A stretch of DNA of 64,000 nt from assembly GCF_037975245.1 (NCBI RefSeq), contig NC_092570.1, forward strand, positions 11,387,001 through 11,451,000, read 5' to 3'. Below are positions 35,478-45,535 of this stretch, piece after piece; within the stretch, counting starts at the first letter, position 1; each line of letters starts with the position of its first letter. Origin of the DNA: Apostichopus japonicus (taxonomy: Eukaryota; Echinodermata; Holothuroidea; Aspidochirotida; Stichopodidae). The notes below the pieces were generated by a model. It did no database searches, was not told where the DNA came from, and saw nothing but the letters and a program-made list of their open reading frames with translations. The position numbers were made by a program, and so were the translations under genes.

Positions 35478-37276
35478 GTGAGAGATGAATTTTTTTTAAT
35501 ACCAAAATGATACTTTCTATAGTCGTCACAATGTAAACCACAACAGAATTCTATGCAATTATCATTTTAGGTCCATAAAGATGTATTTTCAGAGATTCAG
35601 TATGCATGGTGCAGTGTGTAAATACACATATGAGCAATACTGTGTAAGCAGTAACCAGGTCTATGTCTGCAATAACATTTCCAGTCACCAATTTTGATAA
35701 GCTTGACCAATTTGGGTGCATTTATGATTCTTGCAGGTTTTATTGGTATACCTGATCACAGTCCACTTGGTCTGGCTTGCCCTACCTGCAGAAACATCAT
35801 CCAGAGAAGGGTCAGCGGGGAGGGCTTTTTCGTCTCTGGCTCTGAAAAGTGATGAAAACTACTTTTGTTTAGCTCAGCTGATTCCTCCCAAACTGACCTA
35901 CAGGACATACCCCAATGTATTCCAGAACTGTTTGGAACATGTTAAACTGATATTGCATGTCACTCCAGTGCAACTGTTAAGTTACTAAGAATAAGAGAAG
36001 AGAATTGAAGGTGTTCTTTGCCAAAACTGGATCATCAGGATTTGTAAACCACAGCCTCACTGTCACAGTATGTACAGTAGTGAAAAGGAAAGCTTACTGG
36101 AATGCTATCAAGATACACTGTTCACCTCAATAGCATATCCAGTCCATTTAAAGGTTTGTGCATAGGTTGTTACAATGTTTTAAAGACAGTTATAAGGGAA
36201 GAGAGGTGGATAAGGGGCCATATTTCATGATAAAACATTCAAATTTGTTGCTCGGCAAAGAACAACAACGTCAAATTACCTTATTCTCCATTGGTGGCAA
36301 GCACTGGTTCCTATAGTTACTACAGTAGATCTCCCATGGAAGCATCAGGATATCTCTTTCTGCTGTCAGAGTCGTTTGGGATTTGTTGTTACCTCATCTA
36401 ACCAGTTGAGTCATTGATACCACATCCATTGAAAGTATATAGCTGTGAATGCTGAGGACTTAGCACATCAACTTTCTCTGAAAATTGACAAAACAACAGG
36501 AAATTAATGATAGTGAGTAGGCTAAAAAAAAACCTTGATGCACTTATGCAGGAGCAGAAAATGCATACCTTTGTGGATTATTTGCTAAATAAGACTCAAA
36601 ACATTCTCTGTGCAAGGTATTAGCACTCAGCAGCCACTCCACTTAGGATACAGACCTCATACAACATTGTGCTACAGCTGGTGTAGACTTGGTCTAGGAT
36701 ACTAATGTACAGGTAGCGCCATTATGAACCTGAGGCCTAGGCCTAAGCTAACAACATTATGGGTATTTCATGCATTGAAACTGAGTTTTTGTCATTAGTT
36801 AAACACCAGGTACTTCCAACTTTAGCAAAAATAACCTAAAATATGATTACAATGAACTTTAGGTGCTCACAGATGTCAAATTTCACTGAACTTAGTCGTT
36901 CACGTCACACACACTGCAGGCATTTGGGTCTGATTGTGAAGGATTTTGAATTTTGTGCATTTGGCACCTATTTAGCAGGTTGAAGGCAGGAATCAAAGTA
37001 CTGAAGCTTTGGTAGGTCAAGGCTTAATGACCCAATAATTTATTGTTGAGAAAAAAATTAGTCAGACATGCTCAGAAGGCAGTTCTAGTCTCATGTATAG
37101 AAACGCACATGCTCTTTGTGTTACTTTAAGGCTGTAATACTAATTTATGCATAAAAATCACCCAAGCTTGAAATTTTCAGACGTTTGCTTGAAAAAACAT
37201 TTTTACACACCATAGCAACTACTTTGGTCCAAACTTGGGACTTCTAGCACTTAAAATAAAAATTTGGCATTTTCGA
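35478..37276. other. Mostly featureless stretch with one orphan exon-like segment
   Basis: At 35737-35852 (plus), after an acceptor TATGATTCTTGCAG, a frame reads GFIGIPDHSPLGLACPTC and ends at a TGA after EGFFVSGSEK. No linked exon was found. Nothing else is recognisable. Confidence 0.35.
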
Positions 37277-37280
37277 TTAA

Positions 37281-37734
37281 GGTAGCATAGGCCCATTAAA
37301 AGCCCCATTGACTTACACACTAAATCACAAAAGTAATGTGGTCTCTAAGTCTATAGAAGTTTTCACTAGCTAAACAATACCCATCACCGGATAGCTGACA
37401 AGTTGGCCTTTCATGGCACTATCAATTTTCCGTATCATGACCATGTAGATTTTTTGCTATTCAAGCCGGAAGTTTTCGTCACTTTTAAACAAACCTCTTC
37501 ACTCAGTGGTAAACGCTGCTCCTGGGAGGCCTAAAGGGGTCTAAAATTAGCTCAATTGACCCAATTTTCTCACCACATGTACTTCCATTCATGCTCTTCA
37601 ACATGCATGATGCAAGCCACAAAAAACAAGATCATGATTTATAACAGGTCCTGCTGCTCCTGCTGCTTTTGGCACTTTTCCTGAAGGAGAACAATCGAGC
37701 GGATGGATATAGACTCTAATAGGAGTATGCCACC
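37281..37734 (+). mobile_element. GGTAGCATA-type MITE, copy 2, TTAA on both sides
   Basis: Bounded by TTAA at 37277-37280 and 37735-37738. Left arm GGTAGCATAGGCCCATTA and right arm, inverted, GGTGGCATACTCCTATTA. Shares long blocks with copy 1, such as CATTGACTTACACA and GGCCTAAAGGGGTCTAAAAT, in the same order. Confidence 0.85.
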
Positions 37735-37774
37735 TTAAGGAGAAAAGCTAAGACCGCCATCTAATTTCTAGCGG

Positions 37775-39187
37775 ACAACAAGGAACGGTGAAGGTGCGTT
37801 GGTACTCATTAATTGTTTGTAAATAAAATTTATGGTACAATTCATACCACTAATGCAATGTTTATAATTAATAATCTTTGTCATAGGAATAGCAAAGAAG
37901 TGCGAAAATATCACAAGATAGAGAAATGTCCCTTCTGTCACTCTCATCATATTTGATATCGGTGATGTAACTTCTGTCTTCGCCAAATTTTGATTACCAA
38001 AAAATTCTATTAATGATTGTAAATTAATTTCACTACAGCGTGTACAAACTGCAATTAGAACTCAGTCACTAGCGAAATGTTTAAAATTAATTATCTTTAG
38101 TTATAGCAATGGTTAGATAGTGCGACATCACGAAATAGAGCAATGTCTCTTCTATCACTCTGTTAATGTTTGATATCAGTGATATGTCATGTTTCTTTGT
38201 TAATAAATATATGAGTTCTTTAAGCAATCAAGAAGAGCACAGTCGACAGTGAGTATTAACATCTTGTTATATTTGATTGCGTAACATAGTCATGCTTTAC
38301 AGGACAGATACAGGACGACATGTCCAAGATTACATGTTGACAGATGGAGAGACAGGGTGAACAAGGACGAGCAGACAACATGCTCTAACTAATATACCAA
38401 TATGCACATGCACAGCTCAATAACAAACAGGTGCAGATTCTAAAATGTAGTGCAACGTTTGTGTATCTTATGCATATTCAATAACATTACATGACATAAC
38501 TTCTATCTTCGCCAAAATTTTGATTGAAAAATATTATTCTATTTATGATTGCGTTGCATTGCAGTACAGTGTGTACCAACAGCAGTTTCAACTCAGTCAC
38601 TAGCGAATTGTTTAAAATTAATTATATTTATTTATTGAAATAGTTAGGTAGTGCGACACACATTACGAAATAGAGCAATGTCTCTTATATGACCCTTTTA
38701 ATGTGTCATATATGTGACATAACTTCTATCTTCGGCAAAATTTCAATTGAAAAAAATTCTGTTTATGATTGTAATAAATTCCACTACAGCATGTACAAAC
38801 TGCCATTGGAACTCAGTCACTATCAAAATGTTTAAATAAATATCTTTAGTTATAGAAATAGTTAGGTAGTGCGACACACTATGCACGAAATAGAGCAATA
38901 TCTCTTCTATTACTCTATTCATGTTTGATATTGGTGACAAAACTTCTATCTTCGCCAAATTTTGATTCAAAAAAAATTTATATAATTTATAATTGTAATA
39001 AATTCCACTATGTACAGCGTGTACAATCTGCCATTAGAACTCAGTCAGTAGCAAAATGTTTAAAATTAATTATCTTTAGTTATAGAAATAATTTCGTAGT
39101 ACGACACACAACACGGAATAGAGCAATGTGTCATCTATCACTATGTTCATGTTTGATCATGAGGACAAAACTTCTATCTTCGCTAAT
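37775..39187 (+). repeat. Degenerate tandem array, period about 222 bp
   Basis: The phrase ACTTCTATCTTCGCC (with variants) recurs at about 37970, 38500, 38721, 38942 and 39169. The last intervals are 221-227 bp. The first gap is longer because of an insert at about 38195-38490. Other shared landmarks per unit are ATTCCACTACAGCGTGTAC, GAACTCAGTCACTAGC and AATAGAGCAATGTCTCTT. The insert (ACCAATATGCACATGCACAG and following) recurs after the array at 39459-39560. Confidence 0.8.
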
Positions 39188-39198
39188 TTGCAAAATAT

Positions 39199-39376
39199 GG
39201 TTGGTTCGATCCCGTCATGACTGACAGCTCGTGACGTCAACAATGGCACGCCATTTCTGACGATCCTTGGCAAGAGAATAAAGATCTTGAAGAGAACTCG
39301 ATCCGACCAAAGATTTTATTTGGTCAAACCATCTGGTCCTGGGTCTTCCAGGTTTTCTGCTACCTTCAACTCGACC
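39199..39376 (-). mobile_element. 5'-truncated LINE 3' end with 11-bp target duplication
   Basis: TTGCAAAATAT flanks the insert at 39188-39198 and 39377-39387. On the minus strand it reads VEGSRKPGRPRTRWFDQIKS and then DLYSLAKDRQKWRAIVD before a stop. This is the C-terminal tail (GRPR..W.D, DR..WR) of a non-LTR retrotransposon ORF2. The minus-strand 3' end is GGGATCGAACCAACC, with no poly(A). Target-primed insertion into the satellite explains all of this. Confidence 0.85.
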
Positions 39377-39387
39377 TTGCAAAATAT

Positions 39388-39740
39388 AATTCTACTGTAT
39401 TTATGATTGCTTTAAATTCTACGACATCGTGTAAAAGGACGTGCAGATGGCATCTTATATACCAATATGCAAATGCACAGCTCAATAACAACAGGTGTAG
39501 ATTCTATAATGTAGTGCAACGTTTGCACACGTGTATCTATGCATATTCAATAACATTCTATCCCCCTTTCATTAATAAGTTGGGAGTCTTAGATAGGCTA
39601 CAATTCAATTAAACTTTCTTAATAATTACAAGGGCTTTGTGTGAGTCTGGTAGTATTTTCAAATCAATACTACACAACTTATAAATTACAAATTATAAAT
39701 CCAACATCAATCTCTTCTTCACTCTCCGACCAGACCTAGT
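39388..39740. other. Remainder of the 222-bp repeat and junction to the gypsy relic
   Basis: Starts as a continuation of a repeat unit cut by the LINE insert. At 39459-39560 a segment matches 38395-38488. No gene. Confidence 0.55.
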
Positions 39741-40009
39741 AACGTAAAACATCTTCTTGTAGGTCTGGACTTTCTGGTTCTGGTGCCAGAATATTTTCTA
39801 TTCTGAACTGGGGTCAGAGTTATGAGTTATAATGTTTCATATTTCTCCTCAGGATTCCGCCTGAGTCGGTTTGAAGTTCATACGATCGTGGTTCATGTCT
39901 TTCACGGCTTTGCTGTTTTATCATGATAGAATTTCTGTGCATTTTGCCTATCCTGCATACGCTCAAAAATTGAATGACGATCAACATTCTTATTTTGTAC
40001 TCTGACAGG

Positions 40010-40370
40010 AAGAGTAGATTTCACTTTACGATTGAGCAGTAGTTCTGCTGGAGACGGTATTTTTCTGTCTACATGCGTTGCTCTAAGAGACTAAGACATA
40101 ATAAGGCTAGATAAACATCTGTATTTGTTTGCTTTGCCTTGACCATCCTGTTTTTTATGATTTGAACTTGTCTCTCTATGAAACCATTAGACTGAGGATA
40201 CCCAGGACTCAAGGTAATATGACTTAAGTTCCATTGTTTTGCAAAATCCTTAAAGCTTTGGCTTGAGTATTGACTTCCATTGTCAGATACTAGCTTTTCA
40301 TGTAATCCATATTCTGAAAACACACTTTGGCACATGTCAATTACTGTATTACTAGTAGATTTGCCTTTAC
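40010..40370 (-). pseudogene. Ty3/gypsy integrase core, truncated
   Basis: Minus strand. The frame contains LVSDNGSQYSSQSF, LSPGYPQSNGFIERQVQ and a tail with VYLALL. These are the second aspartate (DNG) and the glutamate (E of FIER) of the integrase D,D(35)E core. The N-terminal zinc-binding part and the first catalytic aspartate region are absent, because the sequence runs directly from reverse transcriptase into the integrase core. Beyond the core, PSPAELLLNRKVK-type residues follow with frame breaks. Integrase is defective. Confidence 0.8.
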
Positions 40371-40985
40371 GTATAGACTTGACAATAAAGAATTTTGGTC
40401 TGGGTGCACACCTTGTGAGTCATAAATTGATCCAAAGGATTTAATACTTGGCTTCTTGATTCCCACTTCTCGTAATTGAACAAAAGTCCCTTCTCTCTTG
40501 CCACTTTCATGAGCCTTTTGATCATGTTCTTCCTCTGTTTTGCCATACACACCTATGTCATCTGAAATTCCCATAGTACCTGGACATAACTCCAAAATTA
40601 GATCCATCTTTGCCTGAAATATGTCATGACTAACAGACAAGCCGAATGGCAATCTTTTAAATATATACCGCCCAAATGGACTATTAAAAGTAGTTAGGAA
40701 ACTGGATTCTTCATCCAACATGATAGACCAATACTCATGTCTAGCACCTAATTTGGAGAGTATGATACTGTGTGAAAGCTTATGAGTAAACTTCCTCCAA
40801 TGTTGGGGTTTTATGGTAAGTACGTTTTATGGCAGAGTTTAAGTCTTTGGGGTCTAGGCATACACGCCAATTCCCATTGGCTTGTTGGGAGTACAGATCC
40901 AATCGGTTGGCTCTGTTACAGATTCAATTACACCTAGTTTCTCCATCTCATCTAATTCTTTCTTTAAATCATCTGTTATTTGTAT
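40341..40985 (-). pseudogene. Ty3/gypsy reverse transcriptase, frameshifted
   Basis: Minus strand. The visible order is an N-terminal piece (ELDEMEKLGVIE and VTEPTDW), VCLDPKDLN, then FLTTFNSPFGRY, FKRLPFGLS and GISDDIGVYG. The last replaces the usual Y/F-x-DD of the catalytic site with ISDD. Several frame changes and a stop separate these blocks. RNase H is missing. The style resembles Mag/SURL-type elements common in marine invertebrates. Confidence 0.8.
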
Positions 40986-40992
40986 TGGACAT

Positions 40993-41319
40993 CTACAAGC
41001 AGCATGAACTACCGGTGGAACATCTGTGTTCATAGCAATATGTTTTTCCTTCTAATTTGCCAATCCCTTCAAATCTATCAGGGTATAATTTTCTTAAGTC
41101 ATCTGCAGTGTCAATTTTAGTGGTATCAACAGACACTCCACAATGCAAAGTAACTAACTTCAATATTAGGGATAGGTTTAATCCCAAAATAGCTAGACCT
41201 TTGACATCAGCAACATAAAATTCAGTTTCTATAGTTCTAATACGAAACTCGCACTTTAAAGTATGAGTACCGAAATGATGCATGATGCTATCATTGTAAG
41301 CCATGACCATGGTTTTCAT
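40993..41319 (-). pseudogene. Ty3/gypsy protease-to-RT linker
   Basis: Minus strand, open frame with AILGLNLS and DLRKLYPDRFEGIGKLEG, the stretch that precedes reverse transcriptase in Mag-type gypsy polyproteins. The protease active-site motif (D-T/S-G) is not present, so part of protease is deleted. Confidence 0.65.
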
Positions 41320-42041
41320 GGCTGATCACCTATAGCTATGTTCAGGGTGACAACAGCTTGATTATCAGCTAATTTTTGAGGACCATTTATACTGTAAATA
41401 TATGCGGAATCAAATATTTTGGGTATTTCCAGGATGGACTTTGGTATTATACCTTTGTGCACATAGTCTACAGATATAGAGGGTGAATTTAATGCTTCCA
41501 TATGTATCCTTGTAGCCTCATATGTTCTTGCTACATCTAATGCATCATCTTACTTTAGGGTTTCATCTTTGCCAAACAGAATTTGTTGCACCATCTTGTG
41601 TGATGCGCCAATTAATAGCTGTTTAATCAGTCTACTTTCAAGCTCAGTTGTATTAAAGTTACATTTACTACCCGGGATTCGGCAGCAGGTTATGAATTTA
41701 TCAACATTTTCAGGAGGCATTTGTCTGAATTTTTGAAGTTGGAACCTGCTTAGCCGATAATTTGTCTTCGGTTCATTGAAGTGTTTCTCAAACAAATTGA
41801 AAATTTCATCACGACTTTCACGTTGTGTGTCTGTAACATTCCATGTATCAAAAGTGTTAATACCCTGCTGGCCCATCCACAATAGTACATATGTGACTTG
41901 TATCTTGCCTCATTTACCAGATTGTGCCATGGGACCATCAAACATTAGACAACAATCCTTTTTGAAATTTTGAAATGATGTCGGTAAGTCACTTGAATTC
42001 CAATCAAATGTTGGTGGAGATACAACATACGAGTCCCCCAT
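41316..42041 (-). pseudogene. Ty3/gypsy gag-like region with two in-frame stops
   Basis: Minus strand. ATG at 42041 begins MGDSYVVSPPTFDW. In the same frame come TGA (41910-41912) and TAA (41550-41552). The sequence includes FNLFEKHFNEPKTNYRLS and ESRLIKQLLIGASHK, typical of the capsid part of Mag-like gag. Then RTYEATRIHMEAL follows. The nucleocapsid zinc knuckles that should follow are missing. Possible primer-binding site TTGGTGCAGAGTG lies upstream on minus (42400-42413), but no LTR pair could be matched. Confidence 0.75.
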
Positions 42042-42600
42042 TTTGGTAACAACGTAGTTTGAATACTAACAACTAGTGTAACTTTTGCTATTTCCCCCAG
42101 GTTTGATTATACCTATGCTTTTATACCGTAGCTTATATAGGCCCATGTATGACTGTTATCACTAGTGGTAGTACTAATAGTAGTACACTAGCACTATACC
42201 AAATAGACAATACTACAAGCTTAGGCTACTTTGTACGAACTTAGCTTAATGTTACGTAACACTCACCAGGTTTGTTCACCAGGTATGCAACAATGTACTA
42301 GGCCTAGTAGTATACATGATTTTTTATTTACGACAGTCATAACAAATTCGTCTTAGTTCATAAAGGGTATCTGTTGGGAACTCGGTTAGTTCAGGTCACA
42401 CTCTGCACCAATGTGCGTTGAGGTTGTAATCCGACAGCCGGTGGACTGGACCAGAAACAAGTCTTGCACCCTTTACAGCAACTGCATGATGAATATCACT
42501 ACACTTTCAACGTATGGAAGCTGACCGGTGTGGAGTTAGTTACTTATTCCGCGTTCCTCGTTCGACATTTGTAGTACAGTAGTAGTAGTAGTAAGTTGAG
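42042..42600. other. Gypsy leader or LTR region, unresolved
   Basis: Sequence upstream of gag on the minus strand. A direct LTR partner downstream of integrase (39500-39900) was sought by eye and not found, so the element has lost at least one LTR or its ends are too diverged. Confidence 0.4.
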
Positions 42601-43312
42601 TCTCGTCTATCTGACATGCTCAGTGATTAACCTCCGCCACGTATCACGATCTTGCGCAAGGTTTATTGCTTCCTCGAAATTGTTAATATTAACGTCTTTA
42701 AATTGCGACTTTATTTTTCCAAGCAAGGTAGTCACGGGCATTCCTACTGGTTTATCAGTATGTCTCAGTGCTTCTCTTAAAGCAACCTTTGCTGGAACGT
42801 CTTCCGGAAGTCTTGCTACATGACCGAAAAATCTCAATCTTCTATGTGCGACTATGGATGACCAAGGTGTTTGGTTGGTTTCATTGTAGAGCGATCATCG
42901 TTTGATAAACAATTGTTATTGGTCCATCTAAATGTTGAGAATATTACGAAGTAGTCTCCTTTGAAAAGTGTCAATTTTGCGATCAAGATCCTTCGTTGTG
43001 CCCCACAGTTCGCAATTGTACAAAAAAATACTCTTTAATAAAGCCTCAAAAATCCTAAGCTTAATGTTTTTGCTTTTGAAAATACTTGACAGTGTGTTGA
43101 AAGCACCGTTGCTTATACCAATTCTTCGGTCCCCAGCAAGCTTCCAACATATTTACACTTCTTCCAACTTTCATTTCCTTTTCTTGTGATTGAAAATTTC
43201 TCAGTTTTGTGCAATTGATTTTCAGATTCCTTCCTGCCAGTTTCTCAGAGACTCGTTTTTCGATATCTTGCAGTATATGCTGACCAGTTGATGCCCAAGA
43301 GATATCATCAGC
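42601..43312 (-). pseudogene. LINE ORF2, C-terminal half of reverse transcriptase
   Basis: Minus strand, in pieces across frames: ADDISWASTGQHILQDIEKR, GRNLKINCTK, KYVGSLLGTEELV, SKNIKLRIFEALLKSIFLYN, CELWGTTKDLDRKIDTFQRR, then RRLRFFGHVARLPEDVPAK and a DRDTWRRLI tail. This is the RT thumb and C-terminal domain of a non-LTR retrotransposon, ending at 42607 in an open frame. Several frame changes make it a pseudogene. It continues on the other side of the hAT MITE. Confidence 0.85.
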
Positions 43313-43683
43313 CAGTGGCGTAGGAAGGTACTTTTGAGTGGGGGGGGGGGGCTGAAGACTGATGGCCGGCCTGGGGGAGGGGTCTAAGGGGAGGGGGTGT
43401 CTCCCTCCCCTTTGGAATTTTTTGCATTTCCAGGTGGCCTCAGATGCAATTTGGTGCAATATAGCACACTTCAACACCCACTCCATTTTGTAAACTTAAT
43501 TTTGTATTTTCACCTGGCCTTAGATGCAATTTGGTGCTCCAAATGAGATTTTTTTCTCATTTGGAAATGAAAAAGGGGTTTTCTGACTTGCGGAGCGGGG
43601 GGCGGAATGATACTTCCGCCCCTCCACAATTTTCACTGGGGGGGGGGGCTGGCGCCCCCAGCCCCCCGGTTCCTACGCCCTTG
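43313..43683. mobile_element. hAT MITE, 371 bp, inserted in the LINE RT
   Basis: Ends CAGTGGCGTAGGAA and, inverted, CAAGGGCGTAGGAA (12 of 14 match). The target duplication TCATCAGC is perfect at 43305-43312 and 43684-43691. The interior has long G runs and the sequence family seen in the fragment at 6608-6780. Removing the element and one target copy rejoins the LINE frame at its YADD site. Confidence 0.92.
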
Positions 43684-43900
43684 TCATCAGCGTATTGTTG
43701 GTCTACTATGAAAAAAGAATTAGTGGTGGTTGTGCTGTAATCATGATCAACTAACTGGGATGGCAGGATAACTGCATCGATATCATTATCATTTGTAGTA
43801 CACATGTTACTTATTTCATAATGAATTCGATATATAACTATGGAAAGCCGAATGCTTCCGAACGAGTTTTTTTTGGAGATTTTTTGGTCGAAAAAGTACA
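43684..43900 (-). pseudogene. LINE ORF2, RT segment up to the YADD site
   Basis: Minus strand, frame includes HYEISNMCTTNDNDID, LPSQLVDHDY and FIVDQQYADD. The YADD catalytic aspartates lie directly at the edge of the hAT MITE. The 5' continuation of the LINE fades out near 43900 where the satellite region begins. Confidence 0.75.
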
Positions 43901-43934
43901 TTTTAGTGTAGTTTTCCAAAGATAATCAGGTTTA

Positions 43935-45535
43935 ACAATGAGTCATGTGAACTCTGAAGACGATGTAGAAAATTACCACAATGCGTCTTCCCCGGTCTAA
44001 ACAGTGCTTGACCAATTCACATTACCAATACACCACCACTTATTAGATGGATGTAACGGGGCCACGAAAAACTTTGGGACCTAATCAAGCACGCCCCGGA
44101 CCACCAAACCAATAAGTAATATGAACTGTAATGACAAGGTCGAAGAGTATCCTAATGCATTTTCCCGGTCCAGAGAGTGCTTGACCTATTCACATGACCA
44201 CTACACAATCACTTCTTAAATTAATGTAACGGGACCACGAAAAAGCATTGGGCCCTTATCCATCCAGCACGCCTTGGATCACAAAACCGATGGGTACTAT
44301 GAACTATAAGGACATGTAAAAGAGTACCATAATACGTCTTACCCGGTCCAAGGAGAGCTTGACCAATTTAAATGACCACTACATCATCACTTCTTAAATT
44401 AGTGTAACGGGACATGAAAAAACCCTTTAGGCTCTAATTAAAACCAGCACGCCTTGGACCACCTCACCAATGGGTCATATGAAGTCTAATGACAATATAG
44501 AAGAGTAGTATTATGCGTCTTGCCCGGTCCAAAGAGTGTTTGACCAATAAAAATGACCACTACATCGTCACTCTTAAAATGATTTCAAAGGGACCAGGAA
44601 AACGCTTTGGGCCCTAATCAAGACCAGCACGTCTTGGACCACCTAACCAATGGGTGCAATGAACTCTAAGGACAATGTAGAAAAGTACCATAATTCGTCT
44701 CGCCCTATCAAAAGAGTACTAGACCAATTTAAATGACCACTACATAATCACTTCTTAAATTAATGTATCGGGACCACGAAAAAGCACTGGGCCTTAATCC
44801 AACCAGCACGCCTTGCATCACCAAACCGATGGGTAACATGAACTCTGAGGACATTGTAGAAGAGTAAAACCATGCGCCTTACCCGGTCTAAAGAGTGCTT
44901 GACCAATTTAAATGACCACTACATCATCACTTCTTAAATGAATGTAACGTGACTACCAGAAAAATATTTGTTGGCCCTAATCAATACCAGCACGCCTTGG
45001 ATCACAAAACCGATGGGTAACATGAGCTCTAAGGACAATATCGAAGAGAACCATAATGCGTCTTGCCCGGTCCAAAGAGTGCTTGGCCAATTCAATTGAC
45101 CACTACACCGTCACTTCTTAAATGAGAACAAAGGGACTACGAAAAAGCTTTGGGCCCTAATCAAGACCAGCACGTCTTGGACCACCTAACCAATGGGTCA
45201 TATGAACTCTAATGACAATGTAGAAGAGTATCATAATGCATCTTGTCCGGTCCAACGAGTGCTTGACCAATTCAATTGACCAATACACCGTCACTTCTTT
45301 AAAGAAAACAAAGGGACCACAAAAAAAGCTTTGGGCCCTAATCAAGACCAGCCCGCCTTGGGCCGCCTAACCAATGGGTCATATGAGCTCTAATGACAAT
45401 GTAGAAGAGTAGTAGGATGCGTCTGGCCCGGTCCAAATAGTGCTTGACTAATTAAACTGACCACTAAATCATCCCTACTTAAATGAATGTAACGGGACCT
45501 GAAAAAAAAACCTAGGCCCTAATCAAAACCATATA
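43935..45535 (+). repeat. Satellite array 1, period about 178 bp, nine units
   Basis: The phrase CCGGTCCAAAGAGTGCTTG recurs nine times from about 43993 to 45430 at roughly 175-185 bp. Each unit also has CCACTACATCATCACTTC, GGGACCACGAAAAAGC, and CCAGCACGCCTTGGA followed by CCAATGGGTCATATGAACTC. Units differ from each other by some 10-20 percent, so the array is not recent. No coding. Confidence 0.9.
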
